Of a DNA stretch of 9,227 nt, positions 1 through 5,692 are shown in pieces. The notes under the pieces were generated by a model. That model was not told the origin of the DNA. It did no database searches and saw nothing but the letters and a program-made list of their open reading frames with translations. A program made the position numbers and the translations under genes. Each line of letters begins with the position of its first letter. Position 1 is the first letter of the stretch. This DNA is from VGBK01 sp964354255. GTDB lineage: Bacteria > Actinomycetota > Acidimicrobiia > Spongiisociales > UBA11373. Location: the NCBI GenBank assembly GCA_964354255.1, contig CAYGYX010000071.1:1-9227 (forward strand), given 5' to 3'.

Positions 1-117
1 GGCAAGCTCCTCCACAACCAGTCCGCCCTTTGGATCCGCGGCGCCCTCTACGCCGCCACAGGGATCGCAGTGACCTCTGTCCCTTGGGTGCTCGGACAAC
101 CACCGGAGGCAACATGA
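1..117 (+). CDS. C-terminal end of an unidentified gene, possibly an APC-type permease
   Basis: Frame 1 is open from the window edge and ends at a TGA that overlaps the ATG of the next gene by 4 bp (ATGA), a common arrangement for translationally coupled genes. The 38 visible residues start GKLLHNQSALWIRGALY and end with SVPWVLGQPPEAT. They do not look like the C-terminal ATPase domain of a KdpD histidine kinase, the expected partner of the regulator that follows. From memory, an HNQ-A ... VTSVP-x-LG pattern occurs in the soluble C-terminal tail of some actinobacterial APC-superfamily permeases, so a transporter is one possibility. A short or split KdpD is another. That this frame is coding is fairly likely; its identity is weakly supported because the rest of the gene lies outside the window. 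Confidence 0.42.
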   Translation, partial: GKLLHNQSALWIRGALYAATGIAVTSVPWVLGQPPEAT

Positions 118-797
118 TCAAGCTTCTCGTCGTCGAGGACGAGCCGCAGATCCGGCGCGCCCTAACGGTCGGCCTGCGTGCCCGGGGTTACGAGATCGAG
201 GCAGCCGCCTCAGGGCAGGAAGCCCTGCAACGAGCTGTCGCGGCCACGCCGGATGGAGTGGTCCTCGACCTCGGCGTGCCTGATTGCCGGGGTGTCGAGC
301 TGGTCCGTCTGCTGCGGGCATGCACGGTGGGGCCCATTGTGCTGCTGTCGGCGCGGGATCAGGAGCAGGACAAGCTGGCTGCCCTTGACGCCGGGGCCGA
401 CGACTACGTGACCAAGCCTTTCGACATGGGGGAGCTGCTGTGCCGCCTCCGGGCCGGCCTGCCCGGGACGACGATGGGGGAGGGGGCTTGCTCTACCTGG
501 GTGGAGACCCCGGACTTCGTGCTGGACCTGGCGGCCAAGCGAGCGTACGTGGGAGGCGAGGAAGTGCCGCTGACCCCAACCGAGTGGCAACTGGTGGAGG
601 TTCTGGTGCGTCACCGAGGGGGGTTGGTCCCCGAGCGTGAGCTGCTCGATCACCTGCCGGGTTCTCGGTCCGAGGAGGAATCCAAGGCCTTGCGTCGGTC
701 CATGGCCGAGATTCGGGGCAAGTTGGAGCCCGACCCTGCCCGTCCCCGTTACCTGCTGGCCGAGCCGGCCCTGGGGTACCGCTTCCTGGCGGCGTAG
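114..797 (+). CDS. kdpE: KdpE-type response regulator, OmpR/PhoB family
   Basis: This is a 227-residue DNA-binding response regulator. The receiver domain (about 1-115) has the acidic pair E8/D9, phospho-acceptor D52 in VVLDLGVPD, S79 at the usual Thr/Ser position, Y98, and K101 in TKPF. A winged-helix effector domain follows (about 150-227). Its end, KLEPDPARPRYLL...GYRF, closely matches the KdpE tail (E. coli KdpE has KLEQDPARPR...GYRF), which supports KdpE over a generic OmpR regulator. The start at 114 is chosen because a GGAGG sits 5 nt upstream and the receiver fold begins there. The frame also has an ATG at 30, but it would add a non-homologous arginine-rich leader. KdpE proteins usually control high-affinity potassium uptake with the sensor KdpD; neither KdpD nor KdpFABC is visible here, so the real stimulus is unknown. 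Confidence 0.87.
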   Translation: MIKLLVVEDEPQIRRALTVGLRARGYEIEAAASGQEALQRAVAATPDGVVLDLGVPDCRGVELVRLLRACTVGPIVLLSARDQEQDKLAALDAGADDYVTKPFDMGELLCRLRAGLPGTTMGEGACSTWVETPDFVLDLAAKRAYVGGEEVPLTPTEWQLVEVLVRHRGGLVPERELLDHLPGSRSEEESKALRRSMAEIRGKLEPDPARPRYLLAEPALGYRFLAA

Positions 798-867
798 CGG
801 GACTGCCGTCTGCCTGCCGGCACCCGTCGTCTGTCCGGGTGACGGCGGCGCGGGGTCGGGAAAGAGA

Positions 868-895
868 ACCGGCCCGGGCTGAAGCCCGGGCCGGT
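868..895. terminator. Hairpin between convergent genes, probable bidirectional terminator
   Basis: A perfect 12-bp inverted repeat (ACCGGCCCGGGC and its complement) encloses a TGAA tetraloop. It lies 70 bp after the regulator stop and 28 bp beyond the cupin stop, which arrives from the opposite strand. On the - strand the stem is followed by a pyrimidine tract (TCTCTTTCCC), so it fits best as a terminator for the cupin gene. On the + strand it is followed by CCCCGCAG, so it would be a weaker or factor-assisted terminator there. Confidence 0.72.
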
Positions 896-923
896 CCCCG
901 CAGGGCGGCTGCGCTCAGGCGCT

Positions 924-1301
924 CTACTTCAGCCCGTCTGGTTTGGCCTTCGTGGCGTATTCGGTCATGCCTTGGAAGTCGATCATCACGACGGGCTCGT
1001 CTCCCACGACCCAGCCATCGTGGCCCGGCGGGATCATCACCAGGTCCCCCGGGTGGGCCTCGAACTCGGTCCCGTCGTCCATGCGGGCCCGCAACACTCC
1101 CGACACGTGGTACTCGAAGTGGGCGGCCTGGCAGCTCTCGGTCTGGGCGATCGGCTTGACCGACTCCGACCACCGCCAGCCAGGCTGGAAGACCGCCCGG
1201 CCGATCGTCGCCCCGCCCATGTTGATCAGCTCCAGGCGTCCCAGCGGGAATTCCCGGACCTCATCCGGCTTCGTGAAACTCTTCTTCTCTGCCTTCTTCA
1301 T
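924..1301 (-). CDS. Small single-domain cupin protein
   Basis: This 125-residue protein consists of one cupin beta-barrel. The first cupin motif is recognisable as HFEYH (H61, E63, H65) and the second as PGDLVMIPPGH (G85, P91, G93, H94). These give the usual His/Glu metal ligand set, so a bound divalent metal is likely. The segment ending VVGDEPVVMIDF is typical of small actinobacterial cupins with no assigned reaction. There is no signal peptide or membrane segment, so it should be cytosolic. The lysine-rich start (MKKAEKKSF) is supported by AAGGAGAG a few bases upstream of the ATG. It is monocistronic, converges with the regulator gene, and is followed by a strong hairpin. Substrate and pathway cannot be told from sequence; sugar-related, ligand-sensing or dioxygenase-like roles are all possible. 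Confidence 0.83.
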   Translation of the reverse strand: MKKAEKKSFTKPDEVREFPLGRLELINMGGATIGRAVFQPGWRWSESVKPIAQTESCQAAHFEYHVSGVLRARMDDGTEFEAHPGDLVMIPPGHDGWVVGDEPVVMIDFQGMTEYATKAKPDGLK

Positions 1302-1371
1302 GGCCTCTCCTTGTCGGCGGCTGCGGCCACCGGGGATCCGCCGGCCGCACGCTGCCCTTCCTTTGGGACGA

Positions 1372-1377
1372 AGCCTA
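1372..1377 (-). promoter_or_regulatory. Possible -10 element of the cupin gene
   Basis: TAGGCT on the - strand fits the actinobacterial TAGNNT -10 form and lies about 70 nt upstream of the cupin ATG, leaving room for a leader with the good AAGGAGAG ribosome-binding site. No convincing -35 hexamer is visible. The stretch 1302-1464 holds no gene that I can support. Confidence 0.18.
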
Positions 1378-1402
1378 TGGAGGGGCGCGCGGCTAGAGGA
1401 AG

Positions 1403-1421
1403 GGGTTCTTCAATGGAACCC
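1403..1421 (-). terminator. Weak hairpin beyond the carbohydrate-binding remnant
   Basis: GGGTTC and GAACCC form a 6-bp stem around a 7-nt loop. On the - strand it is followed by CTTCCTCTAG, a short pyrimidine-rich tract. It lies about 45 bp after the stop codon of the remnant gene and could be its original terminator. The stem is short, so chance is a real alternative. Confidence 0.28.
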
Positions 1422-1464
1422 GAGGCGAGTTGGCCGCCGTGCTCCGACCGCCTCGCAACCCCCG

Positions 1465-1668
1465 CTACCCCTCCAGGGTGAAGCTGCCGGCCTCGGTGCC
1501 GGGGGTGTAGGTCCCCTCGGTGTACAGGCCGTCCACGGCGGTGCCGGTGGAGCTGCCCCCGTTGTAGACCAGGTAGGTGGCCCCGATCTCCAGTTCCGCC
1601 GAGGAGAGCACCAGGGACTGGAACTGCTTGGTGGGCTGTCGGGTGTCAAGATCTCTGGGACAGGTCAT
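1465..1668 (-). pseudogene. C-terminal remnant of a secreted carbohydrate-binding-domain protein
   Basis: The open frame encodes 67 residues. The segment from KQFQSLVLSSAELEIGATY through the GGSSTGTAVDGLY and GTYTPGT motifs to the stop resembles the last part of the large secreted 'carbohydrate-binding domain-containing' proteins (DUF4353-type, right-handed beta-helix), which usually run to several hundred residues. In those, this piece follows the repeats and closes the protein. Here the similarity begins only at about 1640. The residues before it (MTCPRDLDTRQP) do not fit the family and have no ribosome-binding site. The upstream part is therefore missing, and the break coincides with a possible insertion-sequence end at 1644. 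It is most likely a non-functional fragment unless the remainder lies elsewhere in the genome. Family assignment is from memory of the motif pattern. Confidence 0.55.
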
Positions 1669-1881
1669 GGTTTGGTGCCTGACCCAAAGGAGATCGTCGA
1701 TGGGCCATCATCTCCTCGCCCTGCTACGAAGGAAGACCCGGAGCTGTCCGGCGGTTGGGGGGCGGGTGCGGTCGGAGCGGTCGGCTGTGCCCGTCTGGAG
1801 ATCCTGCCGCCTGCTGGCCGGAGGTCCTGACCCGGGTCGGTCGGACGTAGGGCAGCCCTGAACCCGGAGGATGCTGTGGCC
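1644..1881. mobile_element. Candidate insertion-sequence end running into the assembly gap
   Basis: At 1644 the carbohydrate-binding homology stops and a different sequence begins with TGTCAAGATCTCTGGGACAG. It starts with TGT and resembles terminal repeats of IS481/IS3-like elements. The following 200 bp hold no recognisable protein in any frame. Two possible + strand starts exist: ATG at 1699 behind AAAGGAGA (a 53-codon frame without known similarity) and GTG at 1876 behind GGAGG, which runs straight into the N run. A repeated element would also explain why the assembly breaks just here. The opposite terminal repeat and the transposase are not visible, so this remains a suggestion. Confidence 0.27.
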
Positions 1882-1981
1882 NNNNNNNNNNNNNNNNNNN
1901 NNNNNNNNNNNNNNNNNNNNNNNNNNNNNNNNNNNNNNNNNNNNNNNNNNNNNNNNNNNNNNNNNNNNNNNNNNNNNNNNN
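1882..1981. other. Assembly gap of 100 N
   Basis: Exactly 100 undetermined bases, the usual placeholder for a scaffold gap of unknown length. Reading frames that appear to cross it are artefacts. In particular, the CoA-transferase frame continues on the far side without any resemblance to that family. Confidence 0.97.
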
Positions 1982-3225
1982 GGCGTCAGATCGAGAAGGC
2001 CGGCGAGGATCTCATCGGTGTGCTGACCGAGGGTGGGGGGAGGAAGCCGGACGGTTGCCGGCGTCGCACTGAGGCGTACAGCCGGCCCCACCATCTGCAG
2101 CGGGCCGAGAGTGGCATGGTCGACGGTGACTACCTGGCGGCTGTGCACCACCTGGGGGTCACCGAACACCCGGTCGATGGTGTTGATGGGGGCCACAGAA
2201 ACCCCGGCCGGACCTAGCCGCTCCATCCATTCCGCGGTGGTGCGCGTTCTGGTCACTTCCTCTATGAGAGGCACCAGTTCTCCTCGATTCTGCGTCCGGT
2301 CCGCGTTGGTGGCGAAGCGGGGGTCCTCCAGCAGTCTGCCCAGCCCCAGTTCCTCGCACAGAACGGCGAAGAGCTTGTTGTTCCCGGCACCGATCACGAC
2401 GTAGCCGTCAGCTGTGCGGAACGCCTCGAAGGGGGCCACAGAGGCGTGAGCACTCCCCTGCGGGGCCAACACGTGTCCGGCCATGAGGTAGCCGCTGGCC
2501 GCGTTGATGAGCATGGCGAGGTCGGTGGCCAGCAACGAGGCTTCGACCAGCTGCCCACCTCCCGTAGCTGCCCGGGAGATGAGAGCGGCCAGGATGTTGC
2601 CGAAGGCGTAGATGCCGGTGCATACATCGACGAGGGCGACCCCGACGGTGACCGGTGGGCCGCCCGGCGTGCCGGTGATGCCCATCAGCCCGCCCAGAGC
2701 CGACACCATGACGTCGTAGCCTGCCCAATCGCGGTATGGCCCCGTTGTGCCATAGCCAGTTATCGAGCAGTAGACCAGGCCCGGGTTCAGGGCGTGCAGA
2801 TCCTCGTAGGAAAGGCCGAACCTGGCCATCACCCCGGGCCGGAAGCTCTCAACGAGCACGTCGGCCCTGGTCGCCAGCTCCCGCGCCAGCGACGCACCGC
2901 GGCGGTCCCTGAGATTGAGTGTGAGACTCCGCTTGTTGCGGTTCAGTCCCATGAAGTACGCCGACTCGCCCCCGACGAAGGGCGGGCCGAACGCACGGCA
3001 GTCATCGCCGACACCGGGCCGCTCCACCTTGATGACGTCTGCCCCGAGATCTCCGAGAAGCATCGTGCAATAGGGACCGGCAACAACTCGGCTGAAGTCG
3101 ACGACACGGATCGCGCTCAGGACACCATCGGCACGGGCCCGGCCCTTCCGCCGGCGCGGTGCCAGCGAGGGTGGGTGGTTCGGCGATGGCGCATCAGCGC
3201 TCGCGGGCTGTCTTCGCGCCGGCAT
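1982..3225 (-). CDS. Family III acyl-CoA transferase (CaiB/BaiF), 3' end lost in gap
   Basis: About 414 residues are visible. The enzyme transfers coenzyme A between acyl groups through an aspartyl-CoA thioester intermediate. Family features run in order: RVVDFSRVVAGPYCTMLLGDLGADVIKVE (37-68), a GLNRNKRSLTLNL segment, SFRPGVMARFGL, the SITGYGTTGPY motif, and GYDVMVSALGGLMGITG. VALVDVCTG follows, where D200 aligns with the catalytic aspartate of formyl-CoA transferase. The last readable residues, LGQHTDEILAGLLDLT, are the usual near-terminal motif, so probably only 10-20 residues are hidden in the gap. The ATG at 3225 is the only start available before an upstream stop. It adds about 35 proline- and arginine-rich residues ahead of the conserved fold. 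There is no good ribosome-binding site, but a promoter-like TAGCCT lies 8 nt upstream. The CoA donor and acceptor cannot be inferred. Confidence 0.88.
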
Positions 3226-3233
3226 GTCCGCCG

Positions 3234-3239
3234 AGGCTA
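3234..3239 (-). promoter_or_regulatory. Candidate -10 element giving a leaderless CoA-transferase transcript
   Basis: GCTAGCCT (hexamer TAGCCT) ends 8 nt before the ATG, so transcription would begin at or next to the start codon. The same arrangement precedes the esterase gene. The upstream -35 region is poor (CTGAAG at 17 nt spacing). No Shine-Dalgarno sequence competes with this reading. Confidence 0.38.
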
Positions 3240-3379
3240 GCGCTTAGGTTGGCGGCCTTCAGTGGTGTGCTGCCGGACGGAATCGGGGTGTTGTGCTCCC
3301 CGTGGTACCGGCCGTCGAGACCGAGGACGGTGCATCGCCCGGATGTGCCGACGGCGCGGCGGATGGTGCGCCTGGTCGA
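3239..3379 (-). pseudogene. Possible decayed HNH-nuclease fragment
   Basis: One - strand frame reads TIRRAV..SGRCTVLGLDGRYH, then HNTPIP and an ANLS end. This is reminiscent of the C-terminal HNH part of actinobacterial DUF222/13E12-type proteins (RRAV...GRC-x3-GC ... HH-x-I-P ... NL). The second cysteine of the Cys pair and one histidine of the HH pair are missing, and no DUF222 region precedes it. The resemblance is partial and may be chance. Confidence 0.15.
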
Positions 3380-3605
3380 TGGGGTGCCGGTACCCGTGCG
3401 GCGTGGGTGTTGGAACCGGGGCCCTCTCCTCGGGTCCGCCCCGTCCCCCCTCCTCATCCCATGTGGGCGGCGGCCGACCAGGGGAGGCGGCGGCGCCGGC
3501 CGAGGCGCCGGGTCGGCGCGAGGGAAAGTCCACACCGCGACCGCCGAGGCGGAACCGGGCACCCACCTCTGGACTTCCTGCCCGACGGAACCCCGGAGGG
3601 CGAGG

Positions 3606-3660
3606 CGGATGCCTACCTTCTGATGCCGTGCCCGACCGCGACCATTGAGGTAGGTGTCCG
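3606..3660. repeat. 13-bp imperfect inverted repeat, 29-nt spacer
   Basis: CGGATGCCTACCT (3606-3618) pairs with AGGTAGGTGTCCG (3648-3660). Eleven positions are Watson-Crick and two would be G-U pairs if transcribed as + strand RNA. The pairing resumes for two more bases after one mismatch. No T tract follows, so it is not a standard terminator. It may be a structured RNA element, a recombination or protein-binding site, or the scar of a lost element. Confidence 0.4.
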
Positions 3661-3863
3661 ACTGTGCCACCCACGTGCGGGAGCCCTCCACCGGGAAGGC
3701 CGAGGACCGGAGGGTGTCGGCGATAGAGGCTCCTGGCGAGCGGTACTTCCCGCCGGCCGCAACCCCTTTGACGACCCCGCAGACCAGCGGTTCCGTCGTT
3801 CCGGGATGCTCATCTACGGATCCGGCGCGGCCGGGGAGAGCAGCTTGTGGCCGCAGCGCTCAC

Positions 3864-5609
3864 TCAAGCCGTGCGAACGCGCCGGCGGCGGACCAACCGG
3901 CGAACGAGCAGCCCCACCGCGACGATGAGGCCGACCAGGACGACCAACCCGGCGATCACCCAGGGCCAGCCTATGACGGCCGCGATCACGAGCGGGTCGT
4001 TCCAGTTCGTGCCCTCGTACTGCAGTGGGGTCAGCCGGTCGAGCCCCGGATCGGAGCCGTCGAACCGCATCGAGCCCCAGGTGGTCCGACTGACCGGGTA
4101 CGGATCGTCCTGCACCGACAGCTCCCGATCCAAGATGAGCGTCGGGCGCGCGGTGCGGTCGTAGCGCGGCCAGATCGGGGCGCTGTCGGCGGCCGGAACG
4201 CCGGTCGTCGCGAACCCGACCCACAGCTCCTGGACGGCGTTGGCGAGCGCGGGGTTGCGGGGATCATTCCCAACGAATTCCGGGGCCGCGTCCAGGTTGC
4301 CGAAGACGAACGGCAGCTCGATCGCGTGCGGCGCCCCCAGCCGGCCGTCCAGGTCCGGCGAGGTGACCGTCGCCAGGTACATCCACACCGGCACCCCGCG
4401 ATCCGCCAGCGCCTCTGCCATGCGGATGGCGGGCATCCGGAAGCTCACGTCCCCCGACATCGCCATGCCGGTCTGCGCCTGGTTGAGCTCCGGCCGCTCC
4501 CCCCGGTAGTCGGCGATGACCTCGTCCGCGCGATCGCCGACCAGGGACTCCAGCCAGGGCCGGTAGAACCGGAGCGGCAGCCGGTTGAGCTCGGAGATGT
4601 AGTAGATCCAGTAGCGGGCCTCGTCGAGGTTCGTGCCGATGATGACCGGCACCGAGGGCCCATCCGGCGACGCGATGCGGCGCATCGGGAGGTCGGGCAG
4701 GATCGCCCCGTCCACGAGCGGATGGAAGGCCGTGTCGGACAGCTCGGTGTCGTAGATGCGCCGGGCGGCCGCGAGCACCTGATCCGTCGAGAGGTCGAGT
4801 ACGTCGCCGGGCGCCTCGACCTCCGAGAGCTCGACGAACCGCTCGAACACGCGCTGCGACCACTCCGGGGTCGCGACCGTCCCGGCCGTCCCGCTCTCGA
4901 GTATCACGCGGTCGTAGAGCCCGTCGGCGGACGGCGCGCCGAGCAGCGCCGAGAGGCTGATCGAGCCGGCGGATTCGCCGAAGACGGTCACGTTCGAGGC
5001 GTCGCCGCCGAACGCCGCCGCGTTCTCCCGCACCCAGCGCAGGCCCGCGATCTGGTCTTGGAGCCCGTTGTTCCCACTCGTCGCGTACTCCGAACCCAGG
5101 CGACTGAGGTCCAGCCAGCCGAACGGGCCGATCCGGTACTGCAGCGTCACCAGCACCACCCCGCGCTCGGCGAAGGCGGCCCCGTCGTACCAGGGATCCC
5201 GAGCCGAGCCGGCGGTGAAGCCGCCCCCGTGGATGAAGACCATCACCGGGGCTGCACCGCTCGTCGACGGCGTCCAGACGTTGAGGGTGAGGCAGTCCTC
5301 GGAGGTGGGCGTTCCCTCGGCCATCTCGTGCGGGTCCGGGTCCTGCGGGCACGCCGGACCGAACTCGGTCGCGTCACGGACCGCCGTCCATGGCTCCACC
5401 GGCCCCGGCGGCAGCCAGCGGCGGGCGCCGATCGGCGGCGCCGCGTACGGGATCCCGCGGAATACCTCGATCCCGCCTGCCAGCGTCCCGACGACGGGAC
5501 CGGATGTGGTCTCGACAATCGGAGCATCGGCGGAGGCGGACGCCGCGGCCGGCGACAAGGTGAGCGTCAGGCTGAGCAGTACCGGTGCAGCGAGACGTGG
5601 CAAGCTCAT
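3864..5609 (-). CDS. Exported type-B carboxylesterase with C-terminal membrane anchor
   Basis: A 581-residue alpha/beta hydrolase of the carboxylesterase/para-nitrobenzyl esterase family, hydrolysing carboxylic esters. A signal peptide covers about 1-28 (hydrophobic core APVLLSLTLTL, Ala-Ser-Ala end). The oxyanion-hole HGGG is at 127-130 and nucleophile S213 is in GESAGS. The acid is E330 in GTNLDEA and H428 is in GAPHAIELPFVFG, so the triad is complete. C88 and C106 sit where this family forms its first disulfide. Unlike most secreted relatives it ends in a hydrophobic helix (about 541-569) followed by RRLVRRRRVRTA. This predicts a type I membrane protein with its catalytic domain outside the cytoplasm. 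The ATG at 5609 is preferred: GGAGG is 21 nt away, and a GTG at 5627 has only 3 nt to that GGAGG. It lies 83 bp after the quinone-oxidoreductase gene. Natural substrate is unknown. Confidence 0.92.
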   Translation of the reverse strand: MSLPRLAAPVLLSLTLTLSPAAASASADAPIVETTSGPVVGTLAGGIEVFRGIPYAAPPIGARRWLPPGPVEPWTAVRDATEFGPACPQDPDPHEMAEGTPTSEDCLTLNVWTPSTSGAAPVMVFIHGGGFTAGSARDPWYDGAAFAERGVVLVTLQYRIGPFGWLDLSRLGSEYATSGNNGLQDQIAGLRWVRENAAAFGGDASNVTVFGESAGSISLSALLGAPSADGLYDRVILESGTAGTVATPEWSQRVFERFVELSEVEAPGDVLDLSTDQVLAAARRIYDTELSDTAFHPLVDGAILPDLPMRRIASPDGPSVPVIIGTNLDEARYWIYYISELNRLPLRFYRPWLESLVGDRADEVIADYRGERPELNQAQTGMAMSGDVSFRMPAIRMAEALADRGVPVWMYLATVTSPDLDGRLGAPHAIELPFVFGNLDAAPEFVGNDPRNPALANAVQELWVGFATTGVPAADSAPIWPRYDRTARPTLILDRELSVQDDPYPVSRTTWGSMRFDGSDPGLDRLTPLQYEGTNWNDPLVIAAVIGWPWVIAGLVVLVGLIVAVGLLVRRLVRRRRVRTA

Positions 5610-5617
5610 CGCGGGCG

Positions 5618-5623
5618 ACGCTA
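5618..5623 (-). promoter_or_regulatory. Candidate -10 element giving a leaderless esterase transcript
   Basis: TGCTAGCGT (hexamer TAGCGT) ends 8 nt before the esterase ATG, matching the spacing and core seen before the CoA transferase. It lies in the 83-bp space after the ETF:quinone oxidoreductase and would let the esterase be expressed apart from that operon. No clear -35 hexamer is visible. Confidence 0.35.
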
Positions 5624-5692
5624 GCACCCACCTCCGGAAGCCGACGCGGGAGCAGGCGCCGTTCGGCCCCCCGGTCGCACGGGCCGTCCCTC

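Larger units (their letters stand above)
3226..3863. other. About 640 bp without a supported gene
   Basis: Several open frames exist on both strands, but none shows a credible protein, and their length is expected in DNA this GC-rich. The region holds a possible HNH-nuclease remnant (3239-3379) and a 9-bp inverted repeat with KpnI-like cores (GGTACCGGC at 3304-3312, its complement at 3386-3394). It also holds a 7-bp pair (AAGTCCA at 3526-3532, TGGACTT at 3570-3576) enclosing a small CCGC-CGAG-GCGG hairpin (3541-3552), and a 13-bp imperfect stem (3606-3660). It separates two genes on the same strand and contains the promoter region of the CoA transferase. Confidence 0.6.

Noticed and set aside
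30..113. N-terminal extension of the response regulator from the ATG at 30
   Set aside because: The added residues are Arg/Asp-rich and unlike a receiver domain, while the ATG at 114 has a GGAGG 5 nt upstream.
1708..3225. A 505-residue CoA transferase spanning the N run
   Set aside because: The N run has placeholder length, and the 58 residues beyond it show no family resemblance.
3519..3552. GAGGGAAAGTCC, similar to the GAGGAAAGTCC signature of RNase P RNA
   Set aside because: The rest of the RNase P RNA conserved core (the ACAGAACCCGG partner and the long helices between) is absent within the expected few hundred bases.
3771..3815. A tRNA-like GGTTCC segment in the gap before the esterase end
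   Set aside because: It lacks the GTTCRA T-loop consensus, an acceptor stem and an anticodon arm.
3827..3854. GCGGCC...GGCCGC stem just beyond the esterase stop as a terminator
   Set aside because: Only 6 bp with a 16-nt loop and no T tract; expected by chance at this GC content.
3654..5624. A 656-codon open frame on the + strand
   Set aside because: It is antisense to the esterase, has Arg/Pro/Asp-rich low-information composition, and no domain or ribosome-binding site.
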